39,231 nucleotides of DNA, taken from positions 1 to 39,231 of the forward strand of contig JASJBE010000059.1 of the NCBI GenBank assembly GCA_030066655.1, read 5' to 3'. Position 1 is the stretch's first letter. Each line of letters starts with the position of its first letter. The position numbers and the translations under genes are program-made. Source of the DNA: Woeseiaceae bacterium. Its GTDB lineage: Bacteria; Pseudomonadota; Gammaproteobacteria; Steroidobacterales; Woeseiaceae. Shown here piece after piece: positions 8,391 through 16,091 of the stretch. The notes beneath the pieces are model-generated. The model worked only from the letters and a program-made list of their open reading frames with translations. It made no database searches and had not been told where the DNA came from.

Positions 8391-9110
8391 ATGCCTCGTC
8401 AATGCCGATACTTCGTCCCCAACATTGCGCAGCATGTCATTACCCGTGGCATCGATCGCCAGGCAGTGTTCTTTCATCCGCAAGACTACGCGCTTTATCG
8501 TGAGGCACTGCAAGACGCCGCAACCACCAATGACTGCCAGGTGCACGCCTATGTCTTGATGACTAATCACGTGCACTTGCTGGTTACGCCCTCGCAGGAA
8601 AGATCATTGCCGCTAATGATGCAGGCAATGGGGCGACAATACGTGCAGCGGGTCAATGCTCGTTACGGACGTACCGGAACACTATGGGAGGGCCGCTACA
8701 AAGCCAGTCCGGTTCAGGACAACTACTATCTGCTAGCTTGCCAGCGCTATATCGAACTCAATCCCGTGCGCGCTCGCGTGGTTGACGCACCCGGTGCCTA
8801 CCCATACTCAAGCTACGCATACCACGCTGCAGGCGTTGACGATGCGTTGATCACCGCCCATCCATGCTACCTGAGCCTGGCTCAAGATCATTCATCACGG
8901 CAGTCAGCATACCGGGTGCTGTTTCAGGACGTGATCGACGAAAAGTTTTTGACGAGGATCCGCAAGACAACCAATGCCTGTGGCGTTATTGGTGACGATC
9001 GCTTCAAGGACCAGATCGAAGCAATGCTGGGTCGAAGGGTGCCGACTGGAACGCGCGGCAGGCCGACAAAGAGTAAAAGGGGTCGAACCGAATTTTCCAA
9101 AAATCACTAA
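8391..9110 (+). CDS. REP-associated tyrosine transposase (RAYT, IS200-like Y1 HUH)
   Basis: This 239-residue protein has the HUH metal-binding motif NHVHLL (His60, His62) and the catalytic Tyr in QRYIELNPVRA (Tyr120). It also has the family signature TGTLWEGRYKA at about 95-105 and the N-terminal block HVITRG. RAYTs are single-copy relatives of IS200/IS605 TnpA that nick and mobilise REP-type hairpins. It is flanked by F1 repeats on both sides, half copies upstream and a cluster downstream. The last residues, RGRTEFSKNH, are encoded by an F1 left arm, so the ORF reads into its presumed substrate. A shorter family-length protein might have ended before it. F1 is the natural candidate target, with F2 or F3 as alternatives. 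Confidence 0.93.
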   Translation: MPRQCRYFVPNIAQHVITRGIDRQAVFFHPQDYALYREALQDAATTNDCQVHAYVLMTNHVHLLVTPSQERSLPLMMQAMGRQYVQRVNARYGRTGTLWEGRYKASPVQDNYYLLACQRYIELNPVRARVVDAPGAYPYSSYAYHAAGVDDALITAHPCYLSLAQDHSSRQSAYRVLFQDVIDEKFLTRIRKTTNACGVIGDDRFKDQIEAMLGRRVPTGTRGRPTKSKRGRTEFSKNH

Positions 9111-9227
9111 CGAGTAAAAGGGGTCGAACCGAATTTTCCAAGAGTCACTAACAGGGGTCGCGCCGAATATTCAAAATTCGGTGCGACCCCTCTATGACTT
9201 TTCGCCAAAAATCGGTTCGACCCCTTT
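9075..9227. repeat. F1 repeat cluster at the RAYT 3' end
   Basis: Two left-arm units lie in direct repeat with a 41-bp period (AAAAGGGGTCGAACCGA at 9075-9091 and 9116-9132); the first codes for the end of the transposase. A variant palindrome follows at 9153-9191, with arms AGGGGTCGCGCCGAAT and ATTCGGTGCGACCCCT. A normal right arm ends the cluster at 9212-9227. Confidence 0.93.
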
Positions 9228-9291
9228 AAGTCTTCGAGGCAGCCTGGTCTTCGGCTCGACCCTTGTTACTCACGCAGAAGAGCTTATTAAG

Positions 9292-9675
9292 CTAGTCGCC
9301 AACGTAGATCGCGCTGTCGACGACCTCCCTGAAGTCTTCGGGCTTCTTGCCGTTCATCAGGCGGGGGCCATCACTGCGCGTTTCGCCCATGAGTTCCCGA
9401 AAGTTTTCTTCGCGCTTCTCGTATTCGGATTTCGACGCGTATCCGGTAATCAGCAGGATATCGGTCTGCCCGTCCTCGGAGTGTTTTACCAGCAGCTGGT
9501 ACGAGATGATGTAGTTCCTGCTGACCGCTTCAATGCGGTGTCTCTTCCAGTTGTTCTCGTAGTAATAAATGGCTTCTTCGTCGTTTCCGTCCAGCACCTT
9601 TACAAAGTCGATAGTGAAGATTTCCGCCAACGCCGATACAGGCAGAAGCAGGGTATAGATCAAAACAATCCGCAC
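9292..9675 (-). CDS. Small secreted protein, function unknown
   Basis: This 127-residue protein starts at GTG, six bases after a strong GGGAGG ribosome site. The N-terminus MRIVLIYTLLLPVSALAE is a clear signal peptide with a likely cut after ALA, so the mature chain of about 110 residues should be periplasmic. The mature part is mixed alpha/beta, with IYYYENNWKRHRIEAVSRNY and a C-terminal EDFREVVDSAIYVGD. No catalytic motif or known family is recognised. It lies alone, with its 3' end near the F1 cluster of the RAYT locus. The 264 bases upstream to the next gene contain no feature I can name. Confidence 0.7.
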   Translation of the reverse strand: MRIVLIYTLLLPVSALAEIFTIDFVKVLDGNDEEAIYYYENNWKRHRIEAVSRNYIISYQLLVKHSEDGQTDILLITGYASKSEYEKREENFRELMGETRSDGPRLMNGKKPEDFREVVDSAIYVGD

Positions 9676-9939
9676 TGTTGCCTCCCCAAGTAGCTAAGCT
9701 GCGGCTCCGCCTGAGACCGCCGAAGTAGCACTTCGCGCCTGACAAAAAAAAGCAATCGAACAAAGCAGAATGGACCAACACCATGACAATAGGTTCGACG
9801 CATATAACGAATTCGTATCCGGGCAAACAGCGCCGCACGATTATGCGAAAAAGTTCTAGCTAATGAGGACTAAACGCGCAACCAAATTCGAAACTGCCGC
9901 ATCCAATCTTTACACACATCGTGGAGACTGGAGGGGATA

Positions 9940-10476
9940 ATGAAAGAAGAAGTATGCAAGAAGTTCGTAAGCACGTTGGCCGTTGTTGCATTGTTCGCGA
10001 GCCCGGCCGTCGTGGCAGGCGATTACGTTGCAACAGGAAAATTCAAACAGACGATCGATGTCGATGGCGCAGCGGTTATTGACGTGGCTAACGAGAGCGG
10101 TGCCATTGAAGTCATCGGCGACGACGTTGACCAGGTCACCATCAAAGCAAAAGTGCAGATCAGCAAGCGACTATCCAAGTCGAACCCCATGAAGGCTGGT
10201 CAGATTGTCAAAGCCGTCAAGCGTTCGCCGCCGGTGACCGTTGAAGACGGTCGCATTCAGATCAGCAAGATCAACTCACGCCACCAGCGTCATGCGTCGA
10301 TCAGTTACAGGATCGTTGTGCCGCGCGATAGTGAGGTCAATGTGCAGTCAGTCTCTGGTGATGTGACCGTTTCCGGGGTGAAAGGCAGCGTTAATGCGAC
10401 GTCTGAGAAAGGCGAGGTTACGCTCGCTGAGTCGTCCGTTCCGGACGATGCAGAGCTGGCGGCTGCGGCGAATTAG
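9940..10476 (+). CDS. Secreted DUF4097-like beta-rich protein
   Basis: This 178-residue protein has a strong GGAGG ribosome site. Its signal peptide has a hydrophobic core around residues 9-24 and a likely cut after VVAG. The mature part begins with KFKQTIDVDGAAVIDVANESGAIEVIG-like strands. Later comes VNVQSVSGDVTVSGVKGSV, the short repetitive strand pattern of DUF4097/adhesin-type beta-solenoids. It is shorter than typical DUF4097 proteins and ends soon after two solenoid turns in an Ala-rich tail, so it may be a shortened member. An extracytoplasmic location is likely. No partner gene is adjacent; downstream, bases 10477-10804 contain only an F2 repeat, an F1 repeat and the leader of the TonB receptor. 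Confidence 0.72.
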   Translation: MKEEVCKKFVSTLAVVALFASPAVVAGDYVATGKFKQTIDVDGAAVIDVANESGAIEVIGDDVDQVTIKAKVQISKRLSKSNPMKAGQIVKAVKRSPPVTVEDGRIQISKINSRHQRHASISYRIVVPRDSEVNVQSVSGDVTVSGVKGSVNATSEKGEVTLAESSVPDDAELAAAAN

Positions 10477-10537
10477 TCCAAGGTTGGCCTTTCCGGAGGT
10501 CGGCGCAAGTCTTTGAAGTCGGCCCATTGTTAGCGTC

Positions 10538-10583
10538 GTAGGAGCGGCATCTTACCGCGAACGCGGCTGGAAGCCGCTCCTAC
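10538..10583. repeat. F2 46-bp hairpin repeat, copy 1
   Basis: Outer arms GTAGGAGCGGC and GCCGCTCCTAC are perfect complements around an inner stem CCGCGAACGCGG. This is the only copy with AACG rather than ATCG at the centre. The F1 copy at 10610 starts 26 bp later. Confidence 0.92.
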
Positions 10584-10609
10584 GGGCGTCGCATTAGACA
10601 GATGTATTA

Positions 10610-10653
10610 GGGTCGAACCGATCGTAGATTGACTGATTCGATCGGTTCGACCC
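10610..10653. repeat. F1-related palindrome with extended inner arms
   Basis: GGGTCGAACCGATCG (10610-10624) pairs perfectly with CGATCGGTTCGACCC (10639-10653). Compared with other copies, the arms lose the outer A/T flank and gain a CG pair inside. Confidence 0.9.
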
Positions 10654-10804
10654 AAATTGGTGTCAAACCTGATGATTGGGAAGTAACCGAAGCGCCTGCT
10701 CCGGACTATCCATATTTTGTCGAATTCCTAACAATTCCGTTTGCTTACGCCCGGAAAGTGTCTTAGTCTCTCCGGGAATTTCATTGCCTATTTGGGGGGC
10801 AAAC

Positions 10805-13429
10805 ATGGCAAACCTGACCATACGCCGAAGCGTATTCGGACTCTGTGCGGCCGCACTTGTGGCGCCGGCTATCGCTCAACAGCAGGACAGCCCGGCGGCT
10901 CTCGAGGAAATCGTCGTAACGTCCAGCAAGCGCGAATCGACCTTGCAGCAAATCCCGATCGCTGTTTCGGTGGTTCAGGCTGCGGATCTCAAGGAATCGC
11001 AAGTGCAGGATGTCAAGGACCTGCAGTTCCTGGTTCCGAGTCTTCGCGTCACGCAGCTGCAGACCTCTGGCAATACCAACTTCCTGATCCGTGGCTTCGG
11101 TAACGGCGCCAACAATGCTGGCATCGAGCCGTCGGTCGGCGTGTTCATCGACGGCGTGTATCGCTCGCGTTCGGCGTCGGCGCTCAATGATTTCCCGAAC
11201 CTCGAACGCATCGAGGTGCTGCGCGGTCCGCAGAGCACGTTGTTCGGTAAGAACGCATCGGCCGGCGTCATCAGCGTCGTCACGGCGAAGCCGAGCATGG
11301 ATAGCGTGACGGGGTCCGCCGCGGTAACGGCTGGTAGCTACGGCCAAACGATCGTCAGTGGCGATATCAGTGGCCCGATTACAGACACGATCGGCTTTGG
11401 CTTATCAGGCAGCCACAACCAGCGCAACGGCTACTACGACAACCTCGCGTTCAATGGTGCTGACTCGCTCGGCGAAGTGAATCGCTTCGGCGTCCGCGGT
11501 CAGCTGCTGTTCGTGCCATCAGACGAGCTCGAGCTCCGTTTGATCGCCGACTACGAAGAACTCGACGAAGCCTGCTGCGGCGTTGCCAACCTGCAGAACG
11601 GCCCGACGGGCGCCATTATCCGGGCCATCGGTGGCGACCTCGTCCCCGAAGAGCCGTTTGCCTACGAAGGCTTTTACGATTTCACCCCCGTGAACCAGTT
11701 CGACAACGGCGGTATCTCGCTACAGATCGACTACGACGTCAACGACTCCATGACGTTTACGTCGATCACGTCTTCCCGCGCGCTGAACCGCTTTGACAAT
11801 GCTGACGTCGACTTCACGAGTGCGGCGCTCATCGATTCGGCGCAAGGTAACCTCACCGATACGGAGATCGATACGTTCACGCAGGAGCTGCGTCTTTCGG
11901 GTTCGAACAACAACCTCGACTGGATGGTCGGCGGTTTCTTCTTCGACGAGGAGGTTAAACAGGATTCCGGTCTTATCTACGGACCGGCATTCCGCCTGTA
12001 CGGCGACCTGCTGACGACTGCGCTGGGCGGCGGCATTCCCGGTGTCGACCCATCGCCACTGACCGATTTCGAGAACGGCCTGATCGGGATCCAGACACTG
12101 GGTCTCCTGCCCACCGATTTCCCGACGATCACGCCGGGCACTTTTTTCGCGGCGGGCACGGGCCTGACCGAGGCGGCCACGATGGACAACCAGTCCTTCT
12201 CGCTCTTCGCCCAGGTCGACATCGCACTGGGTGACCGCGCCGTGCTGACGCTCGGCGCCAACTACACCGAGGATGAGAAGGACGTCACGTTCGATTCGAC
12301 CTCGACGGACGTGTTCTCGGCTACCGACCTGGCGTTTGCGGGCGGTCGCCTGATCTATGCGCAAGCCTTCCAGGAGGCCCTGCTCGGCGGTGCGGACCCC
12401 GTGACCGCCGACGCCATCGCGTCGGGAGCCGAAGCGGCGCTGGCGGGCGTTCCCTGCACCGCGGCCACCGCACCGAATTGCAACCCCGTGCTGGCGCTCA
12501 CGCCATTGCAGTTCCTGCCGCCCAACGTCGACTATCCGAACTCGGTGGAGCCCGGAACGAGCAATGACGACGACACGACCTGGACTGTGCGCCTCGCGTA
12601 CGACCTTAGCGACCAGGTGAATGTCTACGGCAGCGCGGCCACGGGCTTCAAGGCAAGTTCCTGGAACCTGTCGCGCGACTCGCGGCCGTTCCCCGAGGAC
12701 CAGGCGGCGCTGGAAAATGCCGGGCTGACGGTGCCTAACCTGACTTACTCAACGCGCTTCGCAGCGCCGGAAGAATCAACCGTGCTCGAGCTCGGTATGA
12801 AGGCCCGCTGGGACACGGTGGCACTCAACGTCGCGATCTTCGATCAGGAGATCGACAACTTCCAGTCGAACACCTTCGTCGGCACGGGCTTCGTCCTGCT
12901 GAACGCGGGCAAGCAGTCGACGTCGGGTGTCGAGTTTGACGTCCGCTGGGTGCCGACCGACAACTTCGAAGGCACGCTCGCTGCAACATTCATGGATCCG
13001 AAGTACGATTCATTCGAGACGGCAGCCTGTGTTCCGCCGCCGGGCAGTGCTTCCGCAAACTTCACCTGCGATCTGAGCGGCGAGACCCCGGCCGGTATTC
13101 ACAAGCAGAGCATCACGACCACGGGCCGCTACAATTTCATGATCGGAAACGTCGCGGCGTTCGTTCGCGCAGAGTACATCTACGAAGACAAGATCCAGGT
13201 CATCGACAACGTGCCGGCGGATGTCGCCTCACGCGAAGTCCAGACGTTCAACGCGAGCGTTGGCATGTCTTGGGAGAATGGTTTCGAAGCGCTGCTCTGG
13301 GGCCGCAACCTCTTTGATGACAAGTACCTGGTCAGTGCGTTCCCGTCCGTCGCGCAGAATGGCAGCTACTCGGGTTACCCGAACCAGCCGCAGTCCTACG
13401 GTCTGACGGTTCGCAAGTTCTTTGACTGA
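10805..13429 (+). CDS. TonB-dependent outer-membrane receptor
   Basis: The protein is 874 residues from the ATG at 10805. An upstream in-frame ATG at 10676 would add 43 residues without signal-peptide character, so it is not chosen. A signal peptide ends near AIAQQQD. A TonB-box-like segment EEIVVTSSKR is followed by the plug domain (QIPIAVSV, FLIRGFGN, GVFIDGVYRSR, RIEVLRGPQSTLFGKN). A 22-stranded barrel then closes with GLTVRKFFD. Such receptors import siderophores, vitamins, glycans or hydrophobic compounds using TonB energy. The plug signature is of the large CirA/FecA-like class common in marine gammaproteobacteria. It stands alone, with no palindromic TetR operator of the type found upstream of the second receptor. 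Substrate not predictable. Confidence 0.95.
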   Translation: MANLTIRRSVFGLCAAALVAPAIAQQQDSPAALEEIVVTSSKRESTLQQIPIAVSVVQAADLKESQVQDVKDLQFLVPSLRVTQLQTSGNTNFLIRGFGNGANNAGIEPSVGVFIDGVYRSRSASALNDFPNLERIEVLRGPQSTLFGKNASAGVISVVTAKPSMDSVTGSAAVTAGSYGQTIVSGDISGPITDTIGFGLSGSHNQRNGYYDNLAFNGADSLGEVNRFGVRGQLLFVPSDELELRLIADYEELDEACCGVANLQNGPTGAIIRAIGGDLVPEEPFAYEGFYDFTPVNQFDNGGISLQIDYDVNDSMTFTSITSSRALNRFDNADVDFTSAALIDSAQGNLTDTEIDTFTQELRLSGSNNNLDWMVGGFFFDEEVKQDSGLIYGPAFRLYGDLLTTALGGGIPGVDPSPLTDFENGLIGIQTLGLLPTDFPTITPGTFFAAGTGLTEAATMDNQSFSLFAQVDIALGDRAVLTLGANYTEDEKDVTFDSTSTDVFSATDLAFAGGRLIYAQAFQEALLGGADPVTADAIASGAEAALAGVPCTAATAPNCNPVLALTPLQFLPPNVDYPNSVEPGTSNDDDTTWTVRLAYDLSDQVNVYGSAATGFKASSWNLSRDSRPFPEDQAALENAGLTVPNLTYSTRFAAPEESTVLELGMKARWDTVALNVAIFDQEIDNFQSNTFVGTGFVLLNAGKQSTSGVEFDVRWVPTDNFEGTLAATFMDPKYDSFETAACVPPPGSASANFTCDLSGETPAGIHKQSITTTGRYNFMIGNVAAFVRAEYIYEDKIQVIDNVPADVASREVQTFNASVGMSWENGFEALLWGRNLFDDKYLVSAFPSVAQNGSYSGYPNQPQSYGLTVRKFFD

Positions 13430-13473
13430 TCGGCCCCTGCCCTCGACTGTCTAGACAGTCCGGGCCCTTAAAG

Positions 13474-13507
13474 AAAATACCCGCAGCTCGCTGCGGGTAT
13501 TTTTTTG
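13474..13507 (+). terminator. Rho-independent terminator of the TonB receptor gene
   Basis: ATACCCGCAG (13477-13486) and CTGCGGGTAT (13491-13500) form a perfect 10-bp stem with loop CTCG, followed by a run of T residues. It lies 48 bp after the receptor stop codon. Confidence 0.95.
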
Positions 13508-13582
13508 CCTGTGTTGAGGAGCCGAGGCGGGTCCGAGTCGAAGCAGGTCAATGCTCCGAGTCGTCGATTATTCGTTAGTGAC

Positions 13583-13628
13583 GTAGGAGCGGCATCTTGC
13601 CGCGATCGCGGCTGGAAGCCGCTCCTAC
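13583..13628. repeat. F2 46-bp hairpin repeat, copy 2
   Basis: Arms GTAGGAGCGGC and GCCGCTCCTAC enclose the fully self-complementary core CCGCGATCGCGG. An F1 left arm starts 21 bp later. Confidence 0.94.
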
Positions 13629-13649
13629 GGTAGGCAGCTTCGCGAAATT

Positions 13650-13662
13650 GGGGTCGAACCGA
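13650..13662. repeat. F1 repeat, single left arm
   Basis: GGGGTCGAACCGA is present, but the facing sequence reads AATCGGCTTGTCG at 13680, so the right arm is decayed or missing. Confidence 0.8.
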
Positions 13663-13711
13663 TTTAACCCGATTCTGCTAATCGGCTTGTCGTTTTGGCC
13701 TTGCAGGATGT

Positions 13712-14875
13712 CTACGCCGATGCTGCGTTAAAGCGTATCTTCACGCGGCCTTCGCTAATCTTGCGGCCGTCAGATGCTCGAAGTGCGTAGCGCAACGCCA
13801 GCTTCTTGCCCAATGCTTCGTTTTGGACAGCGAAGCGCAGCGATGTGCGGAATAGAGACTGTGTTTCGTTGGCTGCGAGTGATCCGAGCGTCGTCCGGAT
13901 AATGATTGCACCATCTCGGTTTTCTACGTCCGGGTAGCTGGAGCTGGTGTTGCCGGTGACAGAGCGTTTGTCGAATGGGTTTGTGTGGATGCGATCCGCC
14001 ACATCGAGCCCCGGAAGGCGCGGCATGCCGATTTCGACAGCGAGATCTTTGAGCGCTACGTCACCGTCATTGCGGATGCAGAGATCAACCTTCGCCGCAC
14101 ACTCCTCAAAAAAGTAGTGTTTCCTGGCGGCTTCGGCGACTTCCCTACCCGCGTCGTGCTCGTCGCCGGATGCGTCCTTCGTCGGCTCGTCTTCCTTCGC
14201 CATGTTGAGCATCTGCGTCGTGAGTCTCATCGTCTGCTTCAAGGTCTGAGTGATAGTCCTCGTCATGCTTGTGTCGCTGCTCGTGTCCTCATCGGCAAAC
14301 GGAGGATTCGAGGCGTCGGGAGCGGTGACCTCGATGAACTCGCAGTCGGGATCGTCATTGAACCCAACCGCCACGTCGACGCTGTCCGGCAAAGCCACGG
14401 GTTCGGCCTCAACGACTGCCTGCGCATGACCGTTCAGCAGCTCGCGCCGGTCTATCTCGACCAGTTCACGGCCATCACGTTGCCAGCAAGCGCCCCGGCG
14501 CAGCTCGTCAGACAGGTCGTGTGCGAGGAAGTAGGGGCCAAACTCACAACCGTCGATCTCCAGCGCGCCCACGAGCTTGCCGTCAATCTGATCGAAGATG
14601 AACGCGAGGTCGAGCACGGGTTCGACCAGTCCGGAAATCAGCCGGTGGGCTCGCTTCAGGTCGCTGATAGTACTGTCAGAGATGCCCACGATTTTCGCGC
14701 CGTTGACGCCACCCGGATTCACGCCGAACAGGATGTTCCGCGGTCCTTCGACGCTGGCGTTTGCCAGGCCAATGACTTCCCGAACCAGAGACTCACGATC
14801 AAGCGCCTGAAACGGGTCGAAGACCAGTAATTCCGACGATGTCGTGGGTGATGCGAGCATTTGCTTCAGGAGCAT
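13712..14875 (-). CDS. Schlafen AlbA_2-domain protein
   Basis: This 387-residue protein's first 150 residues fit the AlbA_2 (Schlafen/DUF4) domain: an early helix, then EVIGLANASVEGPRNILFGV with the invariant glycine-rich turn NPGGVNG, and later GKLVGALEIDG and FGPYFLAHDLS. AlbA_2 domains are associated with nucleotide or nucleic-acid binding and occur in transcription regulators and in phage-defence proteins. A charged linker (about 195-255) leads to a C-terminal beta-rich domain (about 256-387; CIRNDGDVALKDLAVEIGMP) resembling an Ig-like or COG1361-type fold. No HTH is visible. The gene is flanked by repeats on both sides and has no operon partner, which fits an accessory gene. A defence role is only a possibility. 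Confidence 0.72.
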   Translation of the reverse strand: MLLKQMLASPTTSSELLVFDPFQALDRESLVREVIGLANASVEGPRNILFGVNPGGVNGAKIVGISDSTISDLKRAHRLISGLVEPVLDLAFIFDQIDGKLVGALEIDGCEFGPYFLAHDLSDELRRGACWQRDGRELVEIDRRELLNGHAQAVVEAEPVALPDSVDVAVGFNDDPDCEFIEVTAPDASNPPFADEDTSSDTSMTRTITQTLKQTMRLTTQMLNMAKEDEPTKDASGDEHDAGREVAEAARKHYFFEECAAKVDLCIRNDGDVALKDLAVEIGMPRLPGLDVADRIHTNPFDKRSVTGNTSSSYPDVENRDGAIIIRTTLGSLAANETQSLFRTSLRFAVQNEALGKKLALRYALRASDGRKISEGRVKIRFNAASA

Positions 14876-14965
14876 GGTATCCGTCCAGGCGTCCAGCGGA
14901 CCGACAAAGATAGGGCTTCCTCATTATGTTGTCTGCGAAACCGGTCTCACTATGAAATAGGGGTA

Positions 14966-15044
14966 AAAAAGGGGTCGAACCGATTTTTATGATTCTCTAT
15001 TCAGTCTTAGCAAGCCGACTGGTCTGAAAAATCGGTTCGACCCC
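14966..15044. repeat. F1 repeat, long-arm copy
   Basis: GGGGTCGAACCGATTTTT (14971-14988) pairs with AAAAATCGGTTCGACCCC (15027-15044), an 18-bp perfect stem with a 38-base loop. A fragment TAGGGGTAAAA precedes it at 14958. Confidence 0.93.
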
Positions 15045-15139
15045 ATTTTCTCAATAACGCCACAATTCACCATTTTCCTGCCTCACGCTGTGCAGATACT
15101 GACGCGAAGCTGGTCTTACTACCGAGAAGGAGGTCAGTC

Positions 15140-15898
15140 ATGCCAGTCAACGCAAATCTGTGGAAACACTTCAACAGGCTGTTCGAGCAACGCTCCAATA
15201 GGCCTCTGCCTCCGCTCGATGCCGACCTCGACTACACGCAGCTTCCCAGGTCGCTCGCCCGATCGCTCGCCGTGTTCCAGCTCGGCGAGTCCGGCGGCGG
15301 CACCGTCGTGTCTCAGGCGCGGGCATCGCGTCTGGATGCTGTCGATGACGACTACGTATGCGCGCTCGCGCACTTCGTCGCGGAGGAGCACCGGCACGCG
15401 AGCATTCTTGCCATCTGCGTGCGCTTGCTCGGCGGCGAACTGATCCGCACCAACTGGACGGCGAAGTTGTTCGTGCTCGGCCGACGGTTGATGGGCTTAC
15501 GCCTGAAGATTCTTGTGTTGCTCGCAGCCGAAGTTGTAGGCCTGTGCTATTACCGCCTCATTGCATCGCGATTGCCGCCCTGCAATCTGCGAGACTGGTT
15601 GCTCGATATTGCGGCGGATGAGGCCAGCCACCTCGAGTTTCACTGCGCGTTCCTGCGAAGCCAGCTACGCGGCCCGGTATCGAGGTTCGTTTTTCTCTCG
15701 ATGTGGCGGTCGCTGATGACGGTTAGCGAAGTCGTTGTACTGATTGATCATCGGAAGGCATTGCACGACCTGTATATCGATCGGTCCGACGTGCGGGCCG
15801 CGTGGCGATCGTATCGACATGCCGTCGAGTCCGCCGTGCTGCGGTCGTCGGCGGATTTCGGCAGAGCAAGCTCCGCTGACTGTGTTGGTACGGTCTAA
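15140..15898 (+). CDS. Ferritin-like diiron protein, orphan
   Basis: This 252-residue protein has a strong AAGGAGG ribosome site. I see a full set of ferritin-like diiron ligands in four helices: Glu50 (FQLGESGGG), Glu83xxHis86 (AEEHRHA), Glu131 (LAAEVVG) and Glu161xxHis164 (ADEASHLEFH). The E...ExxH...E...ExxH order is the signature of carboxylate-bridged diiron proteins such as rubrerythrin, AurF-type N-oxygenases and ferritins. Length and His-rich second helix resemble diiron oxidases more than iron-storage ferritins. It has no signal peptide, reductase or ferredoxin partner next to it. The exact family and substrate are not recognised. F1 repeats lie on both sides. Confidence 0.75.
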   Translation: MPVNANLWKHFNRLFEQRSNRPLPPLDADLDYTQLPRSLARSLAVFQLGESGGGTVVSQARASRLDAVDDDYVCALAHFVAEEHRHASILAICVRLLGGELIRTNWTAKLFVLGRRLMGLRLKILVLLAAEVVGLCYYRLIASRLPPCNLRDWLLDIAADEASHLEFHCAFLRSQLRGPVSRFVFLSMWRSLMTVSEVVVLIDHRKALHDLYIDRSDVRAAWRSYRHAVESAVLRSSADFGRASSADCVGTV

Positions 15899-15918
15899 TA
15901 GCCCGAGGGCATTAACTC

Positions 15919-16035
15919 AAAGGGGTCGAACCGCTTTTTCAGGCAGCGGGGATCAAACCGAACAGATTGCCAAGGTGAAAAACCGGTTCGACCCCTTTTC
16001 AAATCCATAGGTTGGTTTATTCGGTTCGACCCCTT
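15919..16035. repeat. F1 repeat, one left arm and two right arms
   Basis: The left arm is AAAGGGGTCGAACCGCTTTTTC (15919-15940, listed by position). The facing arm at 15977-15999 is complementary and carries a matching change (ACCGG for ATCGG). A second standard right arm lies at 16021-16035. Confidence 0.9.
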
Positions 16036-16062
16036 AAAAAAAGCCACCTCTCTCGAGGTGGC
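16036..16062 (-). terminator. Rho-independent terminator of the second TonB receptor
   Basis: GCCACCTC (16043-16050) and GAGGTGGC (16055-16062) form an 8-bp stem with loop TCTC. On the minus strand the stem is followed by seven T residues. It lies 30 bp after the receptor stop and directly abuts an F1 right arm. Confidence 0.93.
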
Positions 16063-16091
16063 CTTCGATGGTCGCAAAAAGCGTTCAGCAA

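Noticed and set aside
1777-9227. F1 repeats as a dispersed CRISPR array
   Set aside because: Copies are spread over many kilobases, are inverted repeats with short loops, and have no regular spacers or cas genes.
9940-10476. A frameshifted remnant of a longer DUF4097 gene
   Set aside because: The short C-terminus looked truncated, but downstream sequence in all frames shows no continuation of the solenoid pattern, so a short intact gene is the simpler reading.
10660-10804. A TetR-type palindrome upstream of the first TonB receptor
   Set aside because: I looked for TTCAACG...CGTTGAA here and found only unrelated AT-rich sequence, so this receptor is not placed in the regulon.
10676-10804. 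An N-terminal extension of the first TonB receptor
   Set aside because: The added 43 residues have several Cys, no signal-peptide pattern of their own, and would bury the clear signal peptide beginning at 10805.
13985-14830. A 281-residue plus-strand frame over the AlbA_2 gene
   Set aside because: Antisense to a gene with recognisable domain motifs; no domain, ribosome site or plausible composition of its own.
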